Below are positions 9,211 through 17,789 of a stretch of 64,000 bases of DNA, in pieces. Source of the DNA: Microvirga flavescens (GTDB lineage: Bacteria > Pseudomonadota > Alphaproteobacteria > Rhizobiales > Beijerinckiaceae); contig NZ_QMKH01000001.1 of assembly GCF_003290125.1 (NCBI RefSeq), forward strand, positions 868,001 through 932,000. The letters run 5' to 3'. Position 1 is the first letter of the stretch. Each line of letters starts with the position of its first letter. The translations under genes were made by a program, and so were the position numbers. The notes below the pieces were generated by a model. It was not told where the DNA came from. It did no database searches and was given only the letters and a program-made list of their open reading frames with translations.

Positions 9211-10164
9211 ATGACCTCTACTGTCCGCTCCACCATGAACGCCCGCGACTGGGCGATGCTCATTATCCTCTCCATCGTCTGGGGCGGCTCGTTCTTCTTC
9301 GTCGGCATCGCCGTGAAGGAGCTGCCCCCCTTCACCATTGTGGCTTTGCGGGTTTCCATTGCTGCCCTGGCTTTGCTCGGCGTACTGCGCATCATGGGCC
9401 TGCCCTTCCCGCGCGAGCGCCGCGTGTGGGCCGCGTTCCTCGGCATGGGGATCTTGAACAATCTCATCCCCTTCCTTTTGATCGTGTGGGGGCAGCGGCA
9501 CATCGCCAGCGGGCTTGCATCGATCCTCAATGCGACCACGCCTCTTTTCACCGTGATCGTCGCGCATTTCCTGACAAGCGACGAGCGCCTGAGCGGACGC
9601 CGCCTGGCGGGCGTCATCGTCGGTTTCATCGGCGTCGCGGTGATGATCGGGGGAACGGCCTTGCAGGCGCTGAACGCGGACGTGCTGGCGCAGCTCGCGA
9701 TTCTCGGCGCGGCCATCTCCTATGCCTTTGCCGGCGTGTTCGGGCGTCGCTTCAAGGTCATGGGCGTGCCGCCTTTCGTGACGGCGGCCGGGCAGCTCAC
9801 CGGGTCGAGCCTGCTGCTCGTTCCCATTGCGCTCCTGGTCGATCAGCCCTGGACCCTGCCCGCGCCGCATCTGGGCACCGTTTTTGCGATCCTCGGCCTT
9901 GCTCTCGTCTCGTCGGCTTTCGCCTACATTCTCTATTTCCGGCTTCTTGCAAGCGCAGGGGCGACGAATACCGGCCTTGTCACCTTCCTCATCCCGGTGA
10001 GCGCGATTCTCTTCGGCGTGCTCTTCCTTGGAGAGGTGCTGCAGCCCAAGCACTACATCGGCATGGCGTTGATCGGCGCAGGGCTGCTGGTGATGGACGG
10101 GCGCGTTCTCAAAGCTTTGGCGCGGCTTTCGGGTGCGCGTCCTTTGCCGGGCGGAAACGGTTGA
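9211..10164 (+). CDS. DMT-family (EamA) transporter
   Basis: An inner-membrane exporter or permease of the drug/metabolite superfamily. The 317-residue protein has about ten hydrophobic helices arranged as two EamA repeats, the first beginning WAMLIILSIVWGGSFFFVG and the second near residue 160. The substrate cannot be inferred. Possible starts are 9211 (used here) and 9235, which begins MNARDW directly before helix 1; neither has a strong Shine-Dalgarno. The 3' end overlaps the tail of the convergent gene by 56 bp. Confidence 0.88.
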   Translation: MTSTVRSTMNARDWAMLIILSIVWGGSFFFVGIAVKELPPFTIVALRVSIAALALLGVLRIMGLPFPRERRVWAAFLGMGILNNLIPFLLIVWGQRHIASGLASILNATTPLFTVIVAHFLTSDERLSGRRLAGVIVGFIGVAVMIGGTALQALNADVLAQLAILGAAISYAFAGVFGRRFKVMGVPPFVTAAGQLTGSSLLLVPIALLVDQPWTLPAPHLGTVFAILGLALVSSAFAYILYFRLLASAGATNTGLVTFLIPVSAILFGVLFLGEVLQPKHYIGMALIGAGLLVMDGRVLKALARLSGARPLPGGNG

Positions 10165-11083
10165 ACACCATGTCCGGGGCGCTGGTGTTGTGCCGTGAAG
10201 GCACGAGGCGGCCCGCCCAGACATCGGTGGCGCGAGCATTGCGGAAATCCATGATCCGTTCCTCACGCCAGGCCTTGGCTTTTTCCTCCCGCACGGCGAG
10301 GCGCGCCACGTCGGCATTGAACTCGGTCACGTACATCGAGCGAAGCGCTGCGAAGGGTTTGTCCTTCACCGCCTGATCGAAGGTGACGTCCAGCGTCATG
10401 CGCTCGTCGTCGAGGGTCTTGATGGAAACCGTGGCCTTACCGCCATTGGCGAAGGTCAGCGTGAAGGTCATGGTCCTGGGATCGAAGGCGACGTCCTTGA
10501 GGTTTACCACCGGGCGCTGATCGAACTCCACCGGCCCGACCAGGAACGAGGAGCCGTAGGCGCTCCAGCCCAGATGCTGCGGCGGCAGCGGGCGGATGCG
10601 CCAGTAGCCGTCGGCGGGGTAAAGCACCAGCACTTCCTCGACACGCTCGTTCCGGCGCACCCAGAGCTGCACCATGTGAAGATTGCGCTCGACCCTGTCG
10701 CCGATGCGCATGGTCACGTCGCTCGGCCGCCAGAACGTGGGGAATGAGAAGCCCGTCAGCCACATGTCGACGCTCTCGTAGAACGTCACCTTGCGCGGCG
10801 GCGACCCCTTGGAGGTCTCCTCGGAAATGTCCTCGCAGGCCGTCCAGTCCGGCTCCCAGCGGTCCTGCCTGAGGTTGCCGATATAGGCCGGGTGCACCGC
10901 CTCGATCTGGAAATTGTGCACCTCGGGCGAGGCGAAATTGATCGCCACGTTGTCCTTTTCCGCGCACAGGATGGGCTCGCTCGTGTTCGTCACGTCGACG
11001 GCGAGGCCATCGAGGGTGGCGGCGAAGGCCGGGGTGGCGGAAAGCCAGCCGAGGGCGGCAAGGAGGATGAAAGACTGACGCAT
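10109..11083 (-). CDS. Secreted protein of unknown function
   Basis: A 324-residue product with a clear signal peptide (MRQSFILLAALGWLSATPAFA, cleavage after residue 21) and a soluble, aromatic-rich mature part with alternating beta-like segments. Two cysteines in the N-terminal third (ILCAEK, WTACEDIS) could form a disulphide in the periplasm. The C-terminus is basic and Pro/Ala/Lys-rich. I do not recognise a family. The start at 11083 is fixed by the signal peptide; the frame is open to 11200 without one. Its 3' end overlaps the DMT transporter gene tail to tail by 56 bp, which is unusual but consistent with good coding bias in both. Confidence 0.75.
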   Translation of the reverse strand: MRQSFILLAALGWLSATPAFAATLDGLAVDVTNTSEPILCAEKDNVAINFASPEVHNFQIEAVHPAYIGNLRQDRWEPDWTACEDISEETSKGSPPRKVTFYESVDMWLTGFSFPTFWRPSDVTMRIGDRVERNLHMVQLWVRRNERVEEVLVLYPADGYWRIRPLPPQHLGWSAYGSSFLVGPVEFDQRPVVNLKDVAFDPRTMTFTLTFANGGKATVSIKTLDDERMTLDVTFDQAVKDKPFAALRSMYVTEFNADVARLAVREEKAKAWREERIMDFRNARATDVWAGRLVPSRHNTSAPDMVFNRFRPAKDAHPKAAPKL

Positions 11084-11268
11084 CACGAAAATGGCTTCAA
11101 AGAGTGGACCGGGCACAAAGATCGCCGCAGAAATACTCCGGCACGGTCCCGGCGTCGAGCTTGGGCTTCGGTCATTGATGCGGCATGGCTGCCATCCCAT
11201 CTGGGGTTAGGGTTCGCCGCCGGCCTGTGATAAGGTCCCTCTTCCAATTCGGTCCAGTTGTTCGATTG

Positions 11269-12384
11269 ATGACGCCTCTTGCCTTAAATCCTTCCGGGAA
11301 CCCCTCGATCGTGGCGGTCGAGCGGGCGATCATGGAATTTCGCAGCGCTCGCCCGGTCGTGATCGACGGTGATGAGTCTCGCGCGTTCGTGATCGGGGTG
11401 GAGGATCTCGACGCGGCGACCTGCCGGCAGATCGAAGCCGCGGCTAGCGGCAAGGCCCATCTCGTTCTGCCGCCGGCAAGGCTTCGCCGTCTCGGCATCG
11501 AACGGGCCGCGCCCGGCGTCGTGGCGCTGCCGGTCGTGGACCATGCGCGGATCGAAAACCTGGCCCTGAAGGTCGAAGGGCGGATCGACGCCCCCGTGAG
11601 CCCCGTGGGCCGCCTCGACGAGGAGGCGCTGGAGCTTGCCCGCCTTGCCCTCGTCCTGCCGAGCGTCATCGTCGTTCCCCTCGACAGGGAAGCTGAAATC
11701 GACCCCGCTCTCGTGCGCGTTTCGGGCGAGGCGCTGCGGGCCTACCGCCGCGCGCAGGCCGCCGATCTCAAGATCGTCAGCCGCGCGCCGGTGCCCCTCG
11801 AAGGTGCGCCGCAAACTGAGTTCATTGTCTTTCGCGGCGGCGAGGGCCTGCGCGATCAGGTCGCCATCGTCGTCGGTGCGCCGGATTTCCAAAAACCCGT
11901 GCCGGTGCGCCTGCACTCGGCCTGCCTGACGGGCGATCTCTTCGGCAGCCTCAAATGCGATTGCGGCGACCAGTTGCGCGAGACGGTGCGCTTCATGGCC
12001 GAGAACGAGGGCGGCATTCTGCTCTATCTCGATCAGGAAGGGCGCGGAAACGGCCTCGCCAACAAGATCCGCGCCTACAAGCTGCAGGCGCAAGGTTACG
12101 ACACGTATGACGCCGATGAAGTTCTCGGTTTCGATTCGGACCAGCGCCGTTTCGATTTCGCGGCGGCGATGCTCAAGCAACTCGGCGTCGCTTCGGTGCG
12201 GTTGATGACCAACAATCCGGAAAAGATCAGCGCCGTCCGCGAGGCCGGGATCGAGGTCGTCTCCGACCATCGCGTCATCGGTCGCCGCACGGCGGAGAAC
12301 GTGCGCTACCTCGCCGCTAAGCGCGACCGCGCGGGCCACTACATCGACCTTGAGGGCGCTCTGGCCTGCTCGAAGCCCGATTGA
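11269..12384 (+). CDS. ribA: GTP cyclohydrolase II with N-terminal RibB-like domain
   Basis: First committed step of riboflavin synthesis: GTP to 2,5-diamino-6-ribosylamino-pyrimidinone phosphate. The 371-residue protein has the RibA catalytic domain in its C-terminal half, with the zinc motif HSACLTGDLFGSLKCDCGDQ and the nucleotide-binding segment LYLDQEGRGNGL. The N-terminal ~150 residues align loosely with 3,4-dihydroxy-2-butanone-4-phosphate synthase (AIMEFRSARPVVI...), but the acidic catalytic stretch DDEDRENEGD of RibB is absent, replaced by DGDESRAFVIG. That half is therefore probably not catalytic. Start set at the ATG at 11269, since upstream codons in frame do not resemble the family. 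Confidence 0.93.
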   Translation: MTPLALNPSGNPSIVAVERAIMEFRSARPVVIDGDESRAFVIGVEDLDAATCRQIEAAASGKAHLVLPPARLRRLGIERAAPGVVALPVVDHARIENLALKVEGRIDAPVSPVGRLDEEALELARLALVLPSVIVVPLDREAEIDPALVRVSGEALRAYRRAQAADLKIVSRAPVPLEGAPQTEFIVFRGGEGLRDQVAIVVGAPDFQKPVPVRLHSACLTGDLFGSLKCDCGDQLRETVRFMAENEGGILLYLDQEGRGNGLANKIRAYKLQAQGYDTYDADEVLGFDSDQRRFDFAAAMLKQLGVASVRLMTNNPEKISAVREAGIEVVSDHRVIGRRTAENVRYLAAKRDRAGHYIDLEGALACSKPD

Positions 12385-12502
12385 ACGCGGTATTCTCCTC
12401 AAGTCGATATTGTCACATCGAAACACTCACCTAGCTCCCCCCGTGGCGGAGAGAGCGTTTCGGCCTGCCCGCCTCAACCGTTAGGGTTAAGGGGGAATGC
12501 CC

Positions 12503-14191
12503 ATGTGGAGTCAGGTCTACGATCCATTCGGGAGCCCGGTGCTCTCGACACTCATTGCGACGCTGCCGATCCTGTGTCTTCTCGGTCTCATCGCCTTTGC
12601 CAGAATGCAGGCGCATCTGGCGGCGTTGCTCGCGCTCGTCGTTTCGCTACTCGTCGCCATCGTCGCTTTCGGCATGCCCACGGGCATGGCTTTCAGGGCC
12701 GCCGGTCTTGGCGCGCTCACGGGGTTGTTCCCCATCGGGTGGATCATCCTCAACGTCATCTTTCTCTACCGGCTCACGGTGGAGAACGGGTCGTTCCAGA
12801 TCCTGCAGGACTCGATTGCCGGCATCACGGCGGACCGGCGCTTGCAGCTCCTTCTCGTCGCCTTTGCTTTCGGTGCGTTCTTCGAGGGTGCGGCCGGGTT
12901 CGGCACGCCTGTCGCGGTGACGGGGGCAATCCTCATCGGCCTTGGCTTCTCGCCGCTTGCGGCCTCCGGCCTCTCCTTGATCGCGAACACGGCTCCGGTG
13001 GCCTATGGCGCGCTCGGCACGCCCATCGTGACGCTCGGCGCGGTGACGGGCCTCGATCCCATCGCGCTCGGTGCAATGACGGGGCGGCAATTGCCGTTCT
13101 TCTCGCTGATCGTGCCGTTCTGGCTGATCTGGACCTTCGCGGGCTGGCGCGGGATGCTGCAGATCTGGCCTGCGATCCTCGTGTGCGGCGTGGCCTTCGC
13201 GGTGCCGCAATTCCTGGTCTCGAATTTTCACGGACCTTGGCTCGTGGACGTGGTCGCCTCACTCGTCTCGATGGGGTGTCTCGTCCTGTTTCTGAGGATC
13301 TGGCGTCCGACGCAGATTTGGACGAGCCCAAGCATGCGCAGCGGCGGCGCGCCCGCGCCGACCGCGCATCCCTCGCCGCTCGGTGCAGCCGCGACGCCGT
13401 CTCACCTTGGCGTCACGAAACACAGCGGCGGTGATGTGTTCAAGGCCTGGCTGCCCTGGATCATCCTGTGCGTGTTCGTGTTCATCTGGGGCACGCAGAC
13501 CTTCAAGGATCTCGTCAATCCGCTCTACTTCCCGAAGTGGATCTTCGAGGGCCTGCACAACCTGGTGCAGAAGGTGCCACCCGTCGTCGCGAAGCCGACG
13601 CCGGAGGCCGCCGTGTTCGGCTTCAACATTCTCACCATGACGGGTAGCGGCATTCTCCTCGCCGCTATCGTCTCCGGCTTCGTGATGAGGTATTCGCCCT
13701 TGCGTCTCATTAAGGCCTATGGCGAGACGTTCTGGGTGGTGCGCTATTCGCTCATCACCATCGCGGCGATGCTCGCGCTCGGCACGCTCACCCGCTATTC
13801 GGGCGTCGATGCGACGCTCGGTCTCGCTTTCGCGCAGACGGGATTCTTCTATCCGTTCTTCGCGGCGCTCCTCGGCTGGCTCGGCGTGGCCTTGACCGGC
13901 TCCGACACGGCCTCGAACGTGCTGTTCGGCGGATTGCAGAAAATCACCGCGGGACAATTGGGCCTGTCCGAGATCCTGATGTGCGCTTCGAATTCGAGCG
14001 GTGGCGTCATGGGCAAGATGATCGATGCCCAATCCATCGTCGTCGCCTCGACCGCCACCAACTGGTTCGGGCATGAAGGGGAGATTTTGCGCTTCGTGTT
14101 CTGGCACTCCATCGCGCTGGCCTCACTCGTCGGCGGCCTCGTGATGCTGCAGGCCTATGTGCACCCGTTCACGGCAATGGTCGTGCACTGA
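12503..14191 (+). CDS. lldP: L-lactate permease
   Basis: Proton-coupled uptake of lactate and glycolate (LctP/GlcA family). The 562-residue protein has twelve or more hydrophobic helices and family motifs such as FGAFFEGAAGFGTPVAV near residue 115 and NSSGGVMGKMIDAQSIVVAS near 500. The ATG at 12503 is preferred over the one at 12497: GGGGG at 12490-12495 sits 7 nt from 12503 but touches 12497, and MWSQVYDP is a usual family N-terminus. No lactate dehydrogenase gene is adjacent, so it is a single-gene unit closed by the terminator at 14207. Confidence 0.94.
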   Translation: MWSQVYDPFGSPVLSTLIATLPILCLLGLIAFARMQAHLAALLALVVSLLVAIVAFGMPTGMAFRAAGLGALTGLFPIGWIILNVIFLYRLTVENGSFQILQDSIAGITADRRLQLLLVAFAFGAFFEGAAGFGTPVAVTGAILIGLGFSPLAASGLSLIANTAPVAYGALGTPIVTLGAVTGLDPIALGAMTGRQLPFFSLIVPFWLIWTFAGWRGMLQIWPAILVCGVAFAVPQFLVSNFHGPWLVDVVASLVSMGCLVLFLRIWRPTQIWTSPSMRSGGAPAPTAHPSPLGAAATPSHLGVTKHSGGDVFKAWLPWIILCVFVFIWGTQTFKDLVNPLYFPKWIFEGLHNLVQKVPPVVAKPTPEAAVFGFNILTMTGSGILLAAIVSGFVMRYSPLRLIKAYGETFWVVRYSLITIAAMLALGTLTRYSGVDATLGLAFAQTGFFYPFFAALLGWLGVALTGSDTASNVLFGGLQKITAGQLGLSEILMCASNSSGGVMGKMIDAQSIVVASTATNWFGHEGEILRFVFWHSIALASLVGGLVMLQAYVHPFTAMVVH

Positions 14192-14206
14192 AGCGTTGTG
14201 ACAAAA

Positions 14207-14238
14207 AAACGCCGCCGGTGCGAAAGCCGGCGGCGTTT
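14207..14238. terminator. Bidirectional rho-independent terminator
   Basis: The perfect 12-bp stem AAACGCCGCCGG/CCGGCGGCGTTT with an 8-nt loop has an A-run on the left and a T-run on the right, so it can stop both the lactate permease transcript and the convergent amidohydrolase transcript. Confidence 0.9.
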
Positions 14239-14260
14239 CTATTTTGATGTGTTGCTCACC

Positions 14261-15430
14261 TCAGCGGGCAGGCATTCCCGTCTCAATGATCTTGACCCAG
14301 AGCGAGACGCCGTAGGGCGTGGCACTGTCGTTGAAATCGTAAGCGGGATGGTGGCAGCCCGGCGTGTCGCCGTTGCCGAGGAAGATGTAAGCGCCCGGGC
14401 GCTGCTCGAGCATGTAGGAGAAATCCTCCGCGCCCATCATCGGCAGAACGCTCGTGTCGACGGCTGTGTCGCCGACGATGGCGCGGGCCGCCTCCGCCAT
14501 GAAGACGGTCTTCTCGGGGTCGTTCACGGTCACAGGGTAGCCGCGATCATAGTCGAGCTTCGCGGTCGCGCCGAAGGCGGTGCAGACGCTTTCGATGATG
14601 GTGCGCACGCGCGCCTCGCTCAAGTCACGCACTTGCGGCGTCAGCGAGCGCACGGTGCCGAGCAGCGTGGCCTGGTGCGGAATGACGTTGTAAGCCTCGC
14701 CTGCCTTGACGGTGCAGACCGAGACGACGGCGGAATCGAGCGGGTCGACGGTGCGCGAGACCACCGATTGGAGCGCGGTGATGACGTGGCTCGCCACGAG
14801 AATGGGGTCCACCGAATTGTGCGGCTGCGCGGCATGGCCGCCTTTGCCTTCGATGACGAGCGTGAAGCGGTCGGCGGCGGCAGCGGTCGGGCCGGGGCGG
14901 ATGGCGAAATGGCCGACGGGAATACCCGGCATGTTGTGCATGCCGTAGACCTCCTGAATGCCGAAGCGCTCCATCAGGCCGTCCTTCACCATGACATCCG
15001 CGCCGCCGCCGCCTTCTTCCGCAGGCTGGAAGATCACGATCGCGATGCCGTCGAAATTGCGCGTCTCGGCGAGATACTTCGCCGCGCCGAGCAGCATCGA
15101 GGTGTGGCCGTCATGGCCACAGGCGTGCATCTTGCCCGGCACTTTCGACTTGTAGGGAACGTCCGTCGCTTCCTCGATGGGCAGCGCATCCATGTCGGCA
15201 CGCAGGCCGATGACTTTTTTGGAGCCGTTCAGGCGTCCCTTGATGACGCCGACGACGCCGGTGCGCCCGATGCCGGTGACGACCTCATCGCAGCCGAAGG
15301 CCTTGAGCTTTTCCGCGACGATGCCCGCCGTGCGGTGCACGTCGAACTGCAGCTCCGGGTTCTCGTGAAAATCACGACGCCAGCTCGTGATCTCGTCGGC
15401 AAAATCGGCAATGCGGTTTATGATGGGCAT
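14261..15430 (-). CDS. M20 family amidohydrolase (hippurate hydrolase/N-acyl-amino acid amidohydrolase-like)
   Basis: A zinc- or manganese-dependent enzyme that removes acyl groups from amino acids. The 389-residue protein has metal-binding motifs HACGHDGHTSML near 100, a PAEEGGGGADVM segment near 137 carrying the catalytic Glu, a dimerisation domain in the middle, and MGAEDFSYMLEQRPG near 325. These place it with the HipO/YxeP/IAA-amino-acid hydrolase group. The exact acyl substrate is unknown. It ends just after the shared terminator, with its own ATG at 15430; the O-antigen-ligase-like gene lies 42 bp upstream on the same strand. Confidence 0.92.
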   Translation of the reverse strand: MPIINRIADFADEITSWRRDFHENPELQFDVHRTAGIVAEKLKAFGCDEVVTGIGRTGVVGVIKGRLNGSKKVIGLRADMDALPIEEATDVPYKSKVPGKMHACGHDGHTSMLLGAAKYLAETRNFDGIAIVIFQPAEEGGGGADVMVKDGLMERFGIQEVYGMHNMPGIPVGHFAIRPGPTAAAADRFTLVIEGKGGHAAQPHNSVDPILVASHVITALQSVVSRTVDPLDSAVVSVCTVKAGEAYNVIPHQATLLGTVRSLTPQVRDLSEARVRTIIESVCTAFGATAKLDYDRGYPVTVNDPEKTVFMAEAARAIVGDTAVDTSVLPMMGAEDFSYMLEQRPGAYIFLGNGDTPGCHHPAYDFNDSATPYGVSLWVKIIETGMPAR

Positions 15431-15472
15431 GATGAACCTTTTCGAGGCGGGAAGGGAGCGTAGGTGCGCCCG

Positions 15473-16696
15473 TCATGCCGGGTTGCGGGTCGGCACGAGC
15501 GGGCGCTCGCGGCGCAGGAAGGTCGCCTTCGGGCGCCGCGTGCGGAACTGGCCGCGCTCGATGGCGACGAACATGAGCATCGTCACCACGAGCGCCGTGA
15601 ACCACCAGGCCTGCGCCGTGCCGATGCCGAGGCATCCCAGCGCGAAAGCCGAAGCGAAGGTCGCCATGATGCCGGGCACCAGCAGCGGCCGCTCGCCGAC
15701 CGCACCCGTTGCGGACGTGTAGAGCACGATGGCGCTGGCGGCAGCGCCGACGAGGCCGAGTTCATACCACACCTCGAACAGGAACGTGCTGGGGGCGGAA
15801 GGCGCGAGCAGGCCGGCGAAGCGCCCGCGCAGGGCCGTTTCGAGCCCGTGCCCCGTCACCAGCCGAAGCGGCTCGTCGATGATCACCGAACGCCAGATGG
15901 CGAGGGAGGATTCGTGATCGAGCGGGCCCGCGAAAGGCTTGAGCAAGAACGGGATCGCAGGCGCGAGCAGCACGAGCCCTGTCATGACGAGAGCCGTGAA
16001 GCGCGCGCCGAAGGCGGGGCTGATCGCCGTCACGGCGAAGATCGCGGCGCCCGCGGCGAGGCCCTGCAGGGGCAGCGCGCCAGGCGCGAGCACGGTTGCC
16101 ACCGCCACGGCGACGGCAAGCAGGATCGCTTCGAGATTGCGGTCGCGCGAATGCAGCCATGTGACGGCGGGCCAGGCGAAGAGGGTGAGAAGGGTCAGGC
16201 CGCGCTCGAAGTTTTGCTCGTCCAGATCCGTGTGCGGCATGCCGAGCAGGGGGACGATACTCGCCGCGATGGCCGCGACGGCGATGCCGACGGAGAGCAT
16301 GTAAAGGTTCGCCGAGCGCATCCTGTCCGGCAGGGCGAGATAGCCGGCTGCGGCCAGCACCACCATGCCGATGAGGTTGAAGAGCCGCTCCGTGGCCTCG
16401 GGCAGGAACGGCGTCCAGATCAGTGACAGCGCCGTCCAGAGCAGGAGGACAAATCCCGCAATGCCGCCGGGGGAGCGGACAAGGCGGGCGAGGTGCTGGC
16501 GCGAGGCCCGCGACGACCCGTCGAGAAGGGCCGCCAGCACGAGAAGGATGATCGCGACCGGCCCGAGAATGACGATGGCGCGCCGCGCAAACAGCACGGC
16601 GACCGGTCCGACGAAGAACAGCAGCGCGAATCCGAGCCGCCGCAGGATCGCTGCGGCATCGCTGGAAGGGTCGGCCTGGGAAGGAATACGAGGCAT
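15473..16696 (-). CDS. O-antigen ligase/polymerase-like multispanning membrane protein
   Basis: A 407-residue membrane protein with around eleven hydrophobic segments and a larger periplasmic loop in the second half (about 245-300) containing VIIDEPLRLVTGHGLETALRG. This layout matches the O-antigen ligase (WaaL/Wzy-like) family, which joins or polymerises lipid-linked glycans at the periplasmic face. No glycosyltransferase or polysaccharide gene is adjacent, so its partner pathway is unknown. The frame is open to a TTG at 16708; the ATG at 16696 is used. Confidence 0.78.
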   Translation of the reverse strand: MPRIPSQADPSSDAAAILRRLGFALLFFVGPVAVLFARRAIVILGPVAIILLVLAALLDGSSRASRQHLARLVRSPGGIAGFVLLLWTALSLIWTPFLPEATERLFNLIGMVVLAAAGYLALPDRMRSANLYMLSVGIAVAAIAASIVPLLGMPHTDLDEQNFERGLTLLTLFAWPAVTWLHSRDRNLEAILLAVAVAVATVLAPGALPLQGLAAGAAIFAVTAISPAFGARFTALVMTGLVLLAPAIPFLLKPFAGPLDHESSLAIWRSVIIDEPLRLVTGHGLETALRGRFAGLLAPSAPSTFLFEVWYELGLVGAAASAIVLYTSATGAVGERPLLVPGIMATFASAFALGCLGIGTAQAWWFTALVVTMLMFVAIERGQFRTRRPKATFLRRERPLVPTRNPA

Positions 16697-16827
16697 CGGA
16701 TGAAGCAAAATGGGTTTTAGAACGCGACTTCAATCGAGCGTAGAGGAGACGCGCTCTGAAAGCTGTAGGAGCGCTGCAACACTCCCGGGACCTTATTCCT
16801 CCCAGCGCAACCGCCGAAGCGAATATC

Positions 16828-17712
16828 TCAGGCCGTGCGGCCCCGCAGGAAATTGATGATGGCGGAGAAATCCTCGCCCCCGTGACCGTCGCCGTTGAAG
16901 AGGGCATAGAGTTGGGCCGCCTCGGCCCCCAGAGGGGTCACCGCGCCGGTATCGAGGGCCGCGTCCTGCGCGAGCTTGAGGTCCTTGAGCATCAGCGCCG
17001 CCGCAAAGCCCGGCTGGTAGTTATTGTTGGCGGGCGATGTAGGCACCGGCCCCGGCACGGGGCAATAGGTGGTGAGCGACCAGCACTGGCCGGACGAGGT
17101 CGAAGCTACGTCGAACAGTGCCTGGTGGGAGAGGCCCAGCTTCTCTCCAAGCACGAACGCTTCCGCGACGCCGATCATGGAAATGCCGAGGATCATGTTG
17201 TTGCAGATCTTGGCGGCCTGCCCCGCTCCGGCCTCGCCACAATGCACGATCCTTTTGCCCATGTGCGAGAGAAAAGGCTTCGCGCGCTCGAAGGCTGCCT
17301 CGGAGCCGCCCGCCATGAAGGTGAGCGTCGCGCCCTTCGCGCCGCCGACACCGCCGGAAACCGGCGCATCGAGCGATAGAAGGTTTCGCTCTCGCGCCAG
17401 AGCGTGCGCCTTGCGGGCGCTGTCCACATCGACGGTCGAGCAATCGATCAGGAGCACATCATCCTTAACGATAGGGATGATGGTGGACCACACCGAGAGT
17501 ACATGCGTGCCCGCGGGCAACATGGTGATGACGACATCCGCATTGCGCACGGCATCGAGCGCCGAGCCGACGACCGTGACCCCATCCGCCCGCGCCTGAT
17601 CGCACGAGGCGGGCGAGAGATCGAACCCGATCACCTCATGATCTGCTTTCACGAGATTGGCGGCCATGGGTCCGCCCATGTTGCCGAGGCCGATGAACGC
17701 GATGGTGGTCAC
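16828..17712 (-). CDS. mmsB: 3-hydroxyisobutyrate dehydrogenase
   Basis: Oxidises 3-hydroxyisobutyrate to methylmalonate semialdehyde in valine breakdown. The 294-residue protein has an N-terminal Rossmann fold with FIGLGNMGGPMAANL at 6-20, the substrate motif DAPVSGGVGGAKGATL near 120, and the catalytic-lysine segment GAGQAAKICNNM near 170. The GTG start at 17712 is preferred because GGGAGGA precedes it and the fold starts there; no ATG fits. It follows the acyl-CoA dehydrogenase gene by 77 bp on the same strand. The semialdehyde product is the substrate of mmsA, encoded at 24192-25688. Confidence 0.95.
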   Translation of the reverse strand: MTTIAFIGLGNMGGPMAANLVKADHEVIGFDLSPASCDQARADGVTVVGSALDAVRNADVVITMLPAGTHVLSVWSTIIPIVKDDVLLIDCSTVDVDSARKAHALARERNLLSLDAPVSGGVGGAKGATLTFMAGGSEAAFERAKPFLSHMGKRIVHCGEAGAGQAAKICNNMILGISMIGVAEAFVLGEKLGLSHQALFDVASTSSGQCWSLTTYCPVPGPVPTSPANNNYQPGFAAALMLKDLKLAQDAALDTGAVTPLGAEAAQLYALFNGDGHGGEDFSAIINFLRGRTA

Positions 17713-17789
17713 ACTTTCCTCCCGGGCTGATGGCGTTGAGTCTTTGCGCAGCTTCCTCCCCGCAAAAGGGAGGGATGAGCGCTTTGTTG

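Noticed and set aside
12418..12465. Loose dyad CGAAACACTC ... GAGAGCGTTTCGG upstream of the lactate permease
   Set aside because: Imperfect with a long loop; not distinguishable from chance in G+C-rich sequence.
14198..15463. A 421-codon plus-strand frame antisense to the M20 amidohydrolase
   Set aside because: No motif; the opposite strand carries all M20 metal motifs.
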